From Cladocopium goreaui (lineage: Eukaryota; Sar; Dinophyceae; Suessiales; Symbiodiniaceae): DNA of 64,000 nucleotides. Shown here piece by piece: positions 22,436 to 34,786 of the stretch (its first letter is position 1; the number at the start of each line of letters is the position of its first letter). The stretch is taken from positions 931,063-995,062 of the forward strand of contig CAMXCT020004001.1 in NCBI GenBank assembly GCA_947184155.2, written 5' to 3'. The translations under genes and the position numbers were made by a program. Under the pieces are notes generated by a model, which saw only the letters and a list, made by a program, of their open reading frames with translations, did not search any database and was not told the DNA's origin.

Positions 22436-23325
22436 TGCAAGTTTGAAAGCAACGAAGCTATTCTGCGAGACTTCCTCAATTTTTGAAGTTGGCAACATCA
22501 AAAATGAAGCAATTCTGCGAGTCTTCCTTCAATAATGGAAAGTTGAGTGCAGAGCTGACGGCTTCGTACCAATGCGTTTTGCATTATTTCCAGTCCATGT
22601 CTCTAAGTATTGCGCCTGCCACGCACGCAAAATCATCTCAGCAAACCTGAAGATCTGATGCTCCAAAATGCAACCCGTCTCAGGAAATCAGCGCCCGAAC
22701 CTCCTAACAGCTCTGATGAACATGTCTCTTGTACTGCGCCGGCCACGGAAAATGCATCTTTGCAGATCCTCTTCAAATGTCCCACGCCTGCCATAGTTTT
22801 TGGACATCCTACAAAACCCTCGCGTTTTGCTCACCTTTGACAAGGTGCACAATCCCTTGCGCCTGCCACGCGAAACGGCATCTGAACATCCAAAAATAAT
22901 CGTTTTCAACATCGCAACTTCCAAAAGTGCCCCCAACCCGTCAGTTTTTGCAATTTTGACTTGGAAATGTGCTTCGTGCCACAACGCCGTGCACTTTTTC
23001 ATCATCTCAACTTCCAAAAGTGGCCCGAACCTGGTGTGTTTTGTACATTTTGACTTGGAAATGTGCTTTGCGCCACAACGGCGTGCAATTCTTCATCTCT
23101 CATCTGGTCAGCTGAATCCGCGCCGCTTTAGCGAGCCTACTTTTCGACCCTCTGGAGCCACAAGTTTCGCGACTTTCCTACCTTTTCACGCACCTGGATT
23201 TTCTTTCTTCTGGAACTTTCTCTTTTTTGATCTTCTTTCTTCCTCTCTTCTCTTCTCTGACTCTTCCCATCTCTGCTTTTCATCTGTCCATATTGTCGGA
23301 AGTTTGACTTCTAAACTTCCTTCGA

Positions 23326-26300
23326 CAAATATCTGATGATGATCCTATTTGTTTGTCATGTTCTTTGGGCTTGAAACCACCAACCAGTCCTTGAGAAAGG
23401 TGGGAAACGACATGAACTGACAACGTGGCTGATGGGTGTGCGCTACCATTCATCTTTGCGATGCCAGTGAGTTTGACATTCCAGCAAATTCGCTTTGTTG
23501 TTTTGACTTGCCACGCTTCATGACCGGATGGGTGGTGACCCCCGCCTGACGTTCATGTTTTCTGTGAGGCCTACTTTGAGTTCCTTAGCTGGAATGGGTG
23601 TGTTCCAAGTATCCCCAAGTCCCCCCAAATCCATCCATAAACCACATCGCCCAAGAAGTGTTTATGTTTACGTCGCATTCCTTTTGGAATAATCTTGGGA
23701 TCATTGTTTGGGATACTTGGCAGTGAAGATGCTCGCATATCGCAGAGTTGTCAAAATCAGAGGCAAGGATTGCTCATGTGAGGCTGCGCATAGGGGTCCT
23801 CAGAAAGATCATTTGTGTCCAGGCTGTTAATGATGATGTCGCACCATAATTTCTAGGAAAGTCCTACTTTTCTATCTTTTCGGGGCTTGCTGATTTATCT
23901 CTATATATACATATAATATATATATATATATATGTGTGTGTTTGCACACATATGCATGTGAGTGTGTGTGTGTGTGACATGAGGTATTTTGTTTCAAAAT
24001 TATGGCAATAGTGAACCGAATTATTAATCAGTGGATTTTGCGTAAAGGCAATGGAAATCGCTGTGTGGTATGTGTGTTTTGCTTCACCTGTCACTTGTTC
24101 TGCTTATTTTTTTTAAATGGTGCCATTTGGGTTAAACACATTGCCTTGGGAGTTTCGTAGTACGAATTCTGCAAGAGATCTGACGATATCTGAAGTTTTG
24201 TAGCTTTCTGTTTCTGCCTTTCGGGTTCAGCTACCTTTTGATGATAAATATTTCAGGTGCTGCTGGTGAGACTTCATGTGCCCGAGACATGCCAGATGCA
24301 TGTGGCAATGAGTTTTTGGATATTTTTCTGAATTCATCCAAACAGACATTTCAATTTTCCCTGAGGATTCCCAATCTTTTAAGCCCTAGCTGTGCTAGAG
24401 AATGACACTTTTCATTGGTTGATGCTTTTCGTTCCTCGACTCTCGGCTAGAAAGATTTCTCGTGGGACACTACTTAGTGAATAGCCAAACACCGCAGAAC
24501 AGGGAATCTGAAATCGCGCTTTTGCATCATCAAAAGCGAGGGGGCTACCATCAATGTTTGTGCTTTAAGCTTCCAAATTCAACTTCATGTGGATCAACAG
24601 GTTTGATATTGGGCTCCGACAGATCTTTTGCTGGCAAGCGCGCATGCACGGAGATAAAAAATCCGAGATGATTTTGAAAGCATTAGAGCCACAGTTGATG
24701 TCCTACATGTTTTTTCCTTATTTTTTTCAAAAAAGCCCGTGTTTCAGTACTTGGCCTTCGCCCATATGGCTAATTAGTATTCCTGGGTTGTTTCTATGCT
24801 CGGTTCAGAGGAGCCCTTGGAAGAAACTGGTGAACCTTCAAGATAGCTGACAAATGGAAGTTCATCCCTCCAAAATATTGCATAATAGGTATTGATCCAT
24901 AGCCAACTATAGTATAAACAAGAAAGTGCCCGCCAAGAGTTTCCATGCTTGTGGCTGGTGTTCATGTAGGCATAATGAATCAGGGAAGTGCCAAAACATT
25001 GATGTACCCAGTCGCAGAGGATACCCCAGGATTTGCGAATCCACCTGAACTGAAAATTAATCATCAAGTCTGTCCATTTTGTACAGGCCAACTTGAGGAA
25101 AGATTGAGCGGTTTGGACTTCAGTTTGGCTCATTTTCGATCCTGCTGTGGGCGCAGATGCGGCGTCAGGTAACCAACATGTCAGATTTGAGTACCCGTTG
25201 CCGCTTCCATGCAACACGTCCATGAGTAAACTTCGATTTGATTTGCATTGCCATCAATAAAGATCTAAATGCCGTACAGGGACGTGCGTTTCCATTTCCA
25301 AACTTAAAGCCTTACATGTCTAGTTTCAGCGCCGGCCGCTTCACCACGGAGTGAAGGCATGTATGTGACAGAGCGGTGGTTGGCTAGTCTTTCTGTTGAT
25401 GGGCGGCGGAATTTGTGCTTGCGTCAGCGGTAAAAATAGTTTGGCCTGGCTTCTGGCGTCGCTTTTTCCATGCACACATTGGCATAAAGTTTCTGTGCTT
25501 TCCGGACGTGGCTGAAAATAGACGATAATAGACGCAACTACGATGGTTGAACTTGGACAGCAATATCCCTGTCTGGGCGACTCCTTTTTATTTTCTCCAC
25601 AGCCACATGGAAGGATATTAAAACCAATGAAAAAAATAAACGTTACCCAACGAAGGCCGTGCCCCTGCCTTTAGCTTGCCAGCACCTTGCTGCAGGTATC
25701 GTCAACTGGTGGGTGATTCCGATGGTGGACGTTTGCTGGATGAACGTGCCCCAACGCAATGGAAATCGACAAATGGTTGGGCACAGTTCGGCTCTAATCA
25801 TCAAGAAAGGGGCATGTGTTGGTTGTTTTTCTGGCCGCCCACACATTGCTGATTGCAGATTGCATTGGGTTTTTGTCTGGCCTTGGTACGTTTGTTTGAA
25901 ACCATTCGGTGGTTGATGGGTATGAGCATGGTTGCCCCAATAAATATGGTAAAATGAGATGTAACCTTCTAAATTAATGGCCATATACCAAACAAATGAG
26001 GGAGATATGCATCACGTGCCAGGCTGTTGCCTTGGACCATACCTTGAACCATATTATGGCTGGCCCCAGCCACATCCCCAATAATATGGAACGAGGGCCA
26101 AGGCAGCCGTGCAAACTCAAAACCTTCAACACAACATAAGTGGATTGGGAAATTCTTTCCATTGCGCACTGTATTTTGCTTTTCGGAAGATGATGATTGA
26201 CTGTAGGATTCTGAAATCACCAGCCAGCTGTATTCCCTTAAAACTGCAACTGATTGCTCAAGCATTTGTTCTTTCATTGAAAGTAGAGACTTTGGCAGGG

Positions 26301-26355
26301 GATCCAACCTTGTTTCCGGGCCATCGCGTGCCATTGTTAGTTGTTTCATGGTAAG
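23326..26355. other. Non-coding or unassigned sequence
   Basis: Contains AT and TG dinucleotide runs (23905-23975). A Cys-containing open frame at 25018-25170 (CPFCTGQLEERLSGLDFSLA) follows an AG|G acceptor but has no family match I recognise. No other exon supported. Confidence 0.4.
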
Positions 26356-26459
26356 GCGAATACGAAGCCTTGAGGGAAAAAGCCACTGATCCGGAACGAC
26401 GTTTATGGGTCTATTGGGTGGAGGCAGGGACCAAGCAGAGCCGAACCTATTTTCATCAT
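26356..26459 (+). CDS. Candidate exon of an unrecognised protein
   Basis: Between AG|GCGAATA and CATCAT|GTAGAT, one frame reads EYEALREKATDPERRLWVYW then VEAGTKQSRTYFHH. The composition is protein-like and both splice sites fit the pattern used by the recognised genes here. The spaced W, W and Y-F-H residues recall a WW-type module, but I cannot confirm that. Function unknown. Confidence 0.35.
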
Positions 26460-29400
26460 GTAGATTGTGGATGTTGTGATCAAAAAAACTGCCATTTGCT
26501 TTAAAATTGATTTTTTATTTCAAGGAACTTGTTTATCTTCACCTAAGGGGGTTTGTTCCAATTTTCGTCCGTTTTGCGGGATGCTTTTTGTCAAGAAATG
26601 TTGTTCGGCACATCATGGGCAGGCTGGATGGGCGGGGTTTGAACGTTCATCAGATGCAATGTGATCCACTCACTGCTATGTTGACGTTCCTGCGAAGTGT
26701 GAACTGCCACACACAGGGACACAGACAGAAACATTCGATGTTTTCATCCTAACATGCGAACCCCGGATTTTGCATAACCCCTATAGCTAGAGTGGCATTA
26801 AATGTCGCAATATTTTTTCGTTATTTCGCGGTCAACCTCCCCAATTAATAGTCCAAAAGAAAATCCGGCGCAGACATTGGGTGGGAGATGGTTGAACCAG
26901 CTTCCAGGCAGACAGCGGTTTGGAATGTAAGGCCATTGGCCCTGCGTCCACGTGTTTCTGTGGCCACAGGCGTGCGGTGTTTGTCCGGAAGCAGGGGTTA
27001 GTGGTACCTCAAAAAAACAGGTTAGCACTTATCGTGCAAGCCACCCGTCAGAGCCAAGCGGAGCTGCATTGTTTCCAATTCAAAATCAATTCATACGGTA
27101 ACTTGTTGCCTTGTACGTGGATGGGGTGCCACGGATACCTCGCCACGGTGGTGGAAGTGTCCAACACTTTTGGGGCCCCGGAAGATCGAAAGCCACAACC
27201 ATCCACCAGAGCATATTGATTTGGTGAAATCTACGGGTTGGGCCTCTGGATGTCCACAATAGCTCCATGATTTCCATGTTTTTCCACCGTGTGGTAACAT
27301 GTTGACACCATGGTTCATATGAATACCATATTAACATCATGTTTTGTACCATATTAACATCATGTTTTGTACCATATTAACATCATGTTTTGCAACCGTG
27401 TCCTTCAAAGTGGCAGATTTTGGCATGGCAGATGTCCTGCATCCTTCAGGTATCGAGAACACACCTGGGCAGATTATCCGGAGACCAGGACAGGGGAAAA
27501 TGCCAGAGTGAACGATATAGAACAGATGAACCAAACAATAGAACAGATGAACCAAACTATAAAGCAGGTGATGCAACCAACAAAACACTTATTTGAATAT
27601 GTTTTAAGCCAAGCATTGCGATTTATTCAGCAAAATCAGAGATTGAGAGAGAGAGAGAGAGATAGATCTTAATGAAATGATGGCGATTTACTCCACATAA
27701 TGATCAATCGAATCATGCAGAAACATTCATGGAATGGAGAAAAGTGTGGGGTTAACATGTTCCACCCACTGTTGGTACTTGGTTGTCCACTACTGCTGCC
27801 ATTTTTGATGTTTTTATGGCCAGAGCCCCAAGCCAAGTGCTGGATCAAGAACTAACTAGCGTCGGAATGGTGGAAGCTACCAGCCGATGATCGTTACATG
27901 GGGTAAACGGTAAACACAAGAAAAAATGTGGCCGATTATCAACCCCATAGTCCCATAATCCCATAATCCCAAAAACTCGATCCTTGTGGCGCGAAGGAAG
28001 CTAAAATGCAAGATGGCTGGTTGCAATTGTCAAGCTTTCAGCTATGTTCCTGTGAAAGGATCTGGTGATTTGCTTCTCGACAACGATGATTCAGCAGTTT
28101 TCAAGCTGATGAAGGTTTACAAGCCATCGGAGTAGTGATTTTTTACAGGGAAAATGTGGATGGGGGGAAGGGTATAGATTCTTTAGCTAAAACATACCCA
28201 TCTTGCTGACAGGCGCGAACCGTGATGACTATTCCCGGCCCTTTACTACTGAATACCCCATCAAGAAACGGAACGTAGCATTTAACCGAGGGTCAATTCA
28301 AGAGTTTTATGTCATCGGGACTACCCTCTCATACTCAAACATGCCGGCCATGGAAAATCCACATGCACAAATTATGTTGCCAATAACCTTCCAATTTATC
28401 TGTGATTTTCGGTGGATTAGTGTCTAACGTTTGATCAAACTCACCGAAAAGCACCGAAAATGAGGAAATGTTCCAGCTGTCGCCAATCCTTCTTGGACCA
28501 CGATAAGAGGACCAGAAAATGCCAGCGCGGCAAGGGTGGCTGGTTTTATCGCTGGTTGTTTGACGGTTTCTTCATATTTGAGGATGCATCACTAATGACT
28601 CGTTGGTGGTTTCAAACATTTTTTATTGTCCATAATATATGAGATGATCCTTCCCATTGACTAATATTTTTCAAGATGGTTAAAACAACCAACCAGTTTT
28701 TGAGGATGCATCGTTACTGAGTTAACCACGACATAACCAACCGTGAAATTAGCTGCGGATTCAATAAGGTAACTATGTTTGGGTTTGTCTCATGCCATTT
28801 GCGAAAGTTGATTTTACGGCTGAAAGATATTAAAAATATATGGCATATTATATCACACTGAATTGCAACGCGAATAGGGGAATGGGACTCAAATTTTGAG
28901 AGAATGTCCCATTTGTTGATTGCTTGTCATCCGGCACCATGTTGAACCACCTCGGGACAAATCCTCCAATGTAAAAAATTCCAGACATCAACGGCTGGAT
29001 GAGGCATGATGAGGCTATGTTTAAAAACAGTATACAAGAAGGTCTCATAATTGATAGTGGTGTTATGTCCTAGAACTGCTTTATCCCCGCATAGCCTCCC
29101 GTATTTTTCCGGGACAAGCGCACGATATCCAGGTGCATTACAGCTGCTTAGGCGTGCGTCCCAAGTAGCAACTGATTCACAACCTTGGCCAAAGGCCCCC
29201 AACTGTTGCTAATCGTGTTGTAACCAGCGCTAATTATTCCCAAGTGTCCAACCCCATCAAACATGGCATTGGAAATGCCTCATGAATGGGAATTCTCAAT
29301 AGGAAAATCATCAAAGAAATCATCGAACTTAATAGAATTTGTCCAGCTAGCTATGTTCTATTGCCATTGTGCGATGGTTACCCTGGTTAGGCTAAACCAG

Positions 29401-29469
29401 CATTTTGCTGGTAAAACCTCTATGTTTGCCAATTTGCTAGTTTTCTTATCCTTTTGACATCCAGCTGAG
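26460..29469. other. Mostly non-coding, with weak exon candidates
   Basis: Three tandem 25-bp copies of ACCATATTAACATCATGTTT occur at 27329-27393. Next to them a frame reads FKVADFGMADVLHPSG (27404-27451), which looks like a protein kinase DFG segment but lacks a good acceptor. Another frame from AG|GCGCGAACC at 28213 reads ANRDDYSRPFTTEYPIKKRN. Neither is assigned. Confidence 0.35.
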
Positions 29470-29605
29470 GTAGTTTCACATCCTCTTATAGCTGCTCCTG
29501 CAACTCCAGCTATGATCGACACTGCACGGTGGTACAGACGCAACAGGAACGAGAAGCCAGCGGCAAAGCGACAGGAACGCCATGGATGCAAGCAGCTGAT
29601 GCTCG
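29470..29605 (+). CDS. Candidate gene X, exon 1 of 3 recognised
   Basis: Follows CTGAG|GTAGTT and ends CTCG|GACATG (GA donor), phase 1. It encodes VVSHPLIAAPATPAMIDTAR then a basic stretch WYRRNRNEKPAAKRQERHG. It joins in phase with the exon at 29826. No family recognised; the basic run could be a nuclear-targeting or nucleic-acid-binding segment (inference). Confidence 0.42.
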
Positions 29606-29825
29606 GACATGTGCCCCAAAAAGATCGTAGAATCAATAGAATCCCACTGCAAAAGTATTGATGAATTACTACTGTATGTTTCGTATTTTCATTTATTCAC
29701 TGACATTCAACGTATTTTTATTTGTAGTATGGCAAAAGATCATAAACCATCCATAGATCAATGATGTATGTGAAGCTCTGCCAGTTTGATGTTGCTCTAT
29801 TTTGCTCTATTTTGCGCTAAGGCAG

Positions 29826-29923
29826 GTGCTGGGCTGCCAACTGCTCATATGGGTGGTGTGGGCGGCTTTACATCTTTGGCAGATGGCATCGATCGTGCTT
29901 TGGCAGGCGCGCTGAAACCTAGT
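29826..29923 (+). CDS. Candidate gene X, exon 2
   Basis: Acceptor GGCAG|GTGCTG. Encodes AGLPTAHMGGVGGFTSLADG then IDRALAGALKPS. The end at AGT|GATGGT uses a GA donor and leaves phase 0, matching the next exon. Gly/Ala-rich; unrecognised. Confidence 0.42.
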
Positions 29924-30210
29924 GATGGTGAGATTTAGACTCAGTGAGTGGCAGTTAGTTCACTACATTTGTGGCTGGAAACGGGTAAACCTTAAAATTT
30001 AACATTATTAACATGTTTGATTTGAGACTGTTAATTCTCCCCAACAGCAATACTAACACCAGCTTCAGCATGCTACGCGTTCTTCTTCGTCATGATTTGT
30101 ATGCCCCAAGCACTTTCAAGAATACACTTGTCACTGCTCTACTGATAATTTTCATATTTGTCATTACATTCTTTCAGTTCTTTTCTTCATCTTCAACATG
30201 ATTTCCCCAG

Positions 30211-30417
30211 GAAAAGACTTCTTACCAGAGCCAGCTGCCACGAGGTTTGGAGCCAGGTTTCGAACCTCAACGGGTCTACAGCTCCCTGGAAGAAGCGCAT
30301 AACCTCAGCGGTGTGAAACCACCGGCGCTGCCGCCGCCCCGACCACCACGTGCCAGTGCGGCCTCACGAGCAGGGGAAGATATCGTGGCGGGGCGAAAGA
30401 GAAGCTTGGCATGGTGA
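30211..30417 (+). CDS. Candidate gene X, terminal exon with stop
   Basis: Follows CCCCAG|GAAAAG. Encodes 68 residues beginning EKTSYQSQLPRGLEPGFEPQ, then a Pro/Arg-rich stretch (KPPALPPPRPPRASAASRAG) and a basic end GRKRSLAW before TGA. High GC and a long open frame in an AT-rich neighbourhood support coding. The protein is not recognised. Confidence 0.45.
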   Translation, partial: EKTSYQSQLPRGLEPGFEPQRVYSSLEEAHNLSGVKPPALPPPRPPRASAASRAGEDIVAGRKRSLAW

Positions 30418-31428
30418 AATGAAACTTAGAAACATATGGGTTTTGATCACTAGAGTTTTGGCATTCAAGGGCGTTCATCCATGGATTATTGGATTCAATT
30501 GCATTTTTATCAACAGCAATGGGGCTGCAAGCCTGATAGATTTCTCCAAAAAAGTGATGGATTGATCTTCAATCTTATCACGAAAGCTAGATTCTGCTAG
30601 CTGAAGTCCCCCTTGCTTTAGCAAGGTATTGGGGGGGCTGGAATCTCCAAATGCGAGAAACTTCTCATTTAACTCCCCCCGCCCCCGCCCCCCCCCGCTG
30701 GTTCACAAGCAGTTTGGCCATGGGCTCAACCCCCCGCCAGGGACACCATCTTCTCTTTACACTTTACACTTTACACCCCACACTCTACACTTTACACTTT
30801 CAAATCACTACTGTAGTCATTCTGTTGGCTATGCTGAATTTCTTCATCCTCTTCGTGCAAGTGCACATAATAATCATATGTTCTCATTGAAACTTTGCGC
30901 ATCCCCCCAGCAGGTACAGGTAGGGTGGAGAGCTTTCGCCAGTAGCAGTTGTTGCTTGAGTGAAGTATAGTGCTTCATTTCTCCTAACGATCCTCACTAC
31001 CCCAAGATCCTAGAGTAATGTAAAGTCATCATATGAGTCCCTAAAAATTGCGTGTGTGTGTGTCTAAAATGTTGTACACTCCCAAATGTCTATTTTATAA
31101 GGACGTTGATGCTTAACCAAATAGTTCAACGGAAGATAAACAGGAAGCCCGGATATTGCGGTGTAAAGCACTGGTGTTTGGCTGGAATCTATCTTCAAAT
31201 CAATCCATTGAGCAAGTTTTTTTGTATAGTTCACCCTCTGGCAAAATCGAACATTGCAATGGAAAATCCACCATGTATAGTTGGGTTTCCAATTGAAACT
31301 TTCATTTAGTTCCCCAGGCCTGCCGATGAGCTCTAAGAGCGGACCAGGACTGGGACAAATTTTGGGGGCGTTTGGGTGATTTAGATGGGCAAATTGATAT
31401 TTTTAACATCTTTTAGCAGCAGAAAAGA
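30418..31428. other. Non-coding, C-rich and CTTTACA repeats
   Basis: Contains a C-rich patch (30668-30700) and 7-bp CTTTACA-type repeats (30754-30801). No exon supported. Confidence 0.5.
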
Positions 31429-31540
31429 TAGCTTCTGGTAAACTAACAGTTTGCGACATAGAAAATGGCCCAGTCGAAATAGTGGATTTACTCATGAAAA
31501 ATGGTGGATCTTTCCATAGTTTTTTGTATACCAGAGGGTA
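31429..31540. mobile_element. MITE family A, copy 4
   Basis: Left end TAGCTTCTGGTAAACTAACA, right end TTTTTTGTATACCAGAGGGTA; the internal sequence resembles other family A copies (AATAGTGGATTTAC). Confidence 0.7.
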
Positions 31541-31673
31541 GAAATCATGAAATCAGAACAATAACAGATTACGAGGGTGAAATCCCAGGACGGCCAGGCT
31601 CGACCGGCTCCACTGGCAGTCGGACTCGACCTGCGAAGTGACCCAAAAAATGGCCGATGTCGGAACCGCTGGA

Positions 31674-31795
31674 TGTTATTTAACGGTTTGCCATGGAAAA
31701 TCACAATTTTTAAAAGGTAAACCCAGGTAAGCCATCTATTTCTATGGGCCATCTATACCATGGATACCATGGCTATGTTAAATAACCAGAGGGTA
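31674..31795. mobile_element. MITE family A, copy 5 (diverged)
   Basis: Left part TTATTTAACGGTTTGCCATGG pairs with right end CCATGGCTATGTTAAATAA; the right terminus CCAGAGGGTA is intact. The left terminus is degraded. Confidence 0.55.
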
Positions 31796-32287
31796 AGTAG
31801 CCCCAAATAGGCGATTTTTCAGGTGAGTGAATGAATGATAGTAGATATTCGTATGACGAACCACAACTATAGTAACTGATTTGTGCTATATTACCTGCGC
31901 GTCCAGATGTTTGAAATATGATGCAGAAACCATCCCGATTAAGGTATATGTTTGAAATTAGGATAATCGGGTGACACCATACCCTTAGTAATGAATTGAT
32001 GGTTATTATTATCACCATACCCAGGAAATGAACTTTTCTGCAACTATCTCAACGCCAAGTGCTGGCTGATCTTTTTCATTTTTGGACATTCAAATTTGAG
32101 TAATTTCAGACCCCCGGTATTTGTTGATGATAGAGGTTTATACTATCCAATCTGTTGATGTACTGGGATGATCATAGTCCATGATCTGGGAATTTTCAGG
32201 GATACCATTCATTAATAGCGTGATTTCCGCCACTCCCATTATATCCCATTGAACCTATTGCCTCTTGAATTCTATGATATTACATGA

Positions 32288-32393
32288 TACCCTCTGGTAA
32301 ACATACAAAAACTATGGAAAATCACAATTTTCAATGGGAAAATCCACTATAAATCACAATTTTCAATAGCTATGTAGACATAACCAGAGGGTA
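32288..32393. mobile_element. MITE family A, copy 6
   Basis: TACCCTCTGGTAAACATACA at the left and ACATAACCAGAGGGTA at the right; TA at both ends. Confidence 0.85.
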
Positions 32394-32939
32394 ACCCCCT
32401 CTTAAGTCCCATGATATCCCATTCATTTTCCCATTGCTAAGGTGGAATCGACAGGAGGGCCGATTAGAGGACAGTGAGCCAAAGAAGTGACTGGGTTTCC
32501 GTCAGTTGAAAAACGGATTGGAGGGATTGGTTTTATTCGATGGGTCCCAAGAAAGATAAGAAAAATCCAGGACTTTTCTCAAATATCCATAGGTATCCAA
32601 GACATTTATCGATTTATTTTTTGGTCCCGACCCCTAAAAAAGATATCCATGTGTTGCTCTACCGAATTTTCAGGCTACAATTCTAGGTGTGCTTACGGAA
32701 ACATTTACCGGACACCGGGAAACCTAGAAAACCCATGGTTTATACTACCATGCACTCTGGTTGAATTGCAGCGACCTCGCCGCCTCACCATACATGATAG
32801 AGAGAACCATCCACAAATTTGTTTATCATTGAAAAAGGTGTCCAGTCTCCCCTCAGCTAACATTTCTTAAATTGTTCCCAACTCTGCAGTTGGTGTTGAT
32901 TCCCCACCTGCCAGGTGAGGGTTGTTAGATTTTATGTCA
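32394..32939. other. Non-coding
   Basis: A 127-codon open frame (32487-32870, +) is present but its sequence shows no domain or splice context I recognise. Confidence 0.45.
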
Positions 32940-33085
32940 GTTGCCTCCTCCTGCCTCCTGCCTCGTCCTCCTCCTCCTCCTCCTCCTCGTCCTCCTCCTC
33001 CTCCTCCTCTCCTCCTCGTCCTCCTCGTCCTCCTTGTCATCCTTGTCGTCCTTGTCGTCCTCGTCGTCCTCGTCGTCCTCGTCGT
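32940..33085. repeat. CTC/CTT/GTC trinucleotide tract
   Basis: CCTCCTCCT then TCGTCC triplets on the + strand. The poly-Ser/Pro/Leu open frames across it are repeat artefacts. Confidence 0.9.
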
Positions 33086-33119
33086 CCAACTGCGACCCGC
33101 GATCCACAGTGTTCTCTGT

Positions 33120-33366
33120 CGGACCTCAACCACGACCATCCACGCCCAGTGTGCCCTGCCGGACCTCAACCACGACCATCCACGCCCAGTGTTCCCTGCC
33201 GGACCTCAACCACGACCATCCACGCCCAGTGTTCCCTGCCGGACCTCAACCACGACCATCCCGCCCAGTGTTCCCTGCCGGACCTCAACCACGACCATCC
33301 ACGCCCAGTGTTCCCTGCCGGACCTCAACCGCGAGTATCCACGCCAAGTGTTCCCTGCCGGACCTC
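33120..33366. repeat. 40-bp tandem repeat, seven copies
   Basis: Units start at 33120, 33160, 33200, 33240, 33279, 33319 and 33359 (partial), each beginning CGGACCTCAACCACGACCAT; the rest of the unit reads CCACGCCCAGTGTTCCCTGC. The fourth unit is 1 bp short. Confidence 0.93.
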
Positions 33367-33430
33367 ATGTAGGAAGATATGGGACAAAGAATGCAGAAGA
33401 AGTGCAGAAGAAAGTTAGACCAGAAAGAAG

Positions 33431-33905
33431 TATGCCAGAAGATATGCCAGAAGATATGCCAGAAGATATGCCAGATAGAATGCCAAATAGAATGCCAGAT
33501 AGAATGCCAGAAGATATGTCAGAATATATGCCAGAAGATATGCCAGATAGAATGCCAGATAATATGCCAGAAGATATGCCAGATAGAATGCCAGATAGAA
33601 TGCCAGAAGATATGCCAGATAGAATGCCAGAAAATATGCCAGAAGATATGCCAGATAGATATGCCAGAAGATATGCTAGAAGATATGCCAGAAGATATAT
33701 CAGAATATATGCCAGATAGAATGCCAGATTGAATGCCAGAAGATATGTCAGATAGAATGCCAGAAGATATGCCAGATAGAATGCCAGAAGATTCGCCAGA
33801 TAGAATGCCAGAAGATATGCCAGAAGATATGTCAGAATAAATGCCAGAAGATATGTCAGATAGAATGCCAGAAGATATGTCAGATAGAATGCCAGAAGAT
33901 TTGCC
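33431..33905. repeat. 12-bp tandem repeat, about 40 units of two types
   Basis: Built from two interchangeable 12-mers, ATGCCAGAAGAT (reads MPED) and ATGCCAGATAGA (reads MPDR), with occasional ATGTCAGAATAT. The 12-bp period keeps one frame open up to about 33719. Since stops then appear, I treat it as a minisatellite rather than a gene. Confidence 0.92.
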
Positions 33906-34720
33906 AGTAAGAAAATGTATAAATGTCATGGTTGGGATCACACGAAGTAAAGTAATTGAAGTTTTTTTCACCGGAACGAGGTGCTTCATTGAATCCTCCC
34001 TGATATGTGTCCCAAGATAGGGAGCACCCTCAACATGGAATTTGTGTGGGCAAAACAACCGTCAAGACCAGGGCGCGCTATTCTTCAATCAAATACAGCA
34101 AAGCTGTGTACCAAGCAATCTCTGCGGTCGATGTAGATACTTTTTGCCATCCATTAAATTTAAGATGGAGTCGTTACCAAAACCCAGTTTGCAAGATCAC
34201 ATCCTGTTTGCAGAGATGATATTCTGTATGTTCCATGTTCAACTCGGTAGTCGGTAACTCTTATTTAGCAAGGTCTTGATAGGTGATTTTCGATGGACCC
34301 ATGCCCCTTGGATGGTGAACTCAATTGAAACAATCCATTGATACATTCATTGCATACAGTGGGTCAAACGAGGCTTCAAATCTGTGAGTTTCCATATGTT
34401 TCAGTGGTTCATCCAATTACAAGCTAGCACCACCGCAGCTATAAGTTGGTTTCTTTTATACCCACTTAAGTACTTAGACATAGAGTACCTACCATAAACC
34501 CATATAAATCACAGTTATGTACAGTTATGTGACTTTTCAAACCAACTTGGCAACCAGGCGCACAACCAGTCCCGCAGAAACTTTGAGGCTCCAGCTCCTC
34601 ATGCCGGTGATCTACGTGACGGCCGTGGAAATCAAAGTCTTGAAACAGAACAACCCGTTGGGAACTCGGGGAATGGGAAACCGCTAGGAGTTAGAGTAGC
34701 ACTGTATATTATATATATAT
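33906..34720. other. Non-coding flank of the retrotransposon
   Basis: No exon recognised. It ends in the run ATATATATATAT that forms the insertion site of the copia element. Confidence 0.55.
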
Positions 34721-34752
34721 TGCGAAAGGGAACCAGGTAATACAGCAACTGC

Positions 34753-34767
34753 ACATGCTGAGCATGT
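34753..34767. repeat. 15-bp palindrome in 5' LTR
   Basis: ACATGCT-G-AGCATGT: perfect 7-bp arms around one base. Preserved in the 3' LTR at 53679-53693 although the surrounding bases have changed. Confidence 0.9.
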
Positions 34768-34786
34768 AAACAATTATGCATGGACT

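Larger units (their letters stand above)
20965..23325. mobile_element. R1 repeat element, copy 2
   Basis: Same head (CCAGTAGTACCGC, then a conserved stretch of about 190 bp) and same tail (GGAAGTTT...AAACTTCCTTCGA) as the copy inside the satellite. The order is also the same: GT-rich tract (about 21160-22400), blocks with GAAATGTGCTTCGTGCCACA, then a CT-rich tail. It is longer (2.36 kb versus 1.69 kb) because the microsatellite core has expanded. No protein-coding gene recognised. Confidence 0.8.

Noticed and set aside
25018-25170. Cys-rich frame CPFCTGQLEERL
   Set aside because: Single frame with no matching partner exons or recognised zinc-finger spacing.
27404-27451. Kinase-like DFG segment (KVADFGMADVL)
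   Set aside because: Suggestive, but no AG|G acceptor, no catalytic-loop or APE exon found nearby; left as a weak lead.
32922-33719. 265-codon + strand ORF
   Set aside because: Spans three unrelated tandem repeats (CTC tract, 40-bp units, 12-bp units); open in several frames because of composition.
33519-34058. 179-codon minus-strand ORF (SGILSDISSGI repeats)
   Set aside because: Antisense reading of the 12-bp minisatellite.
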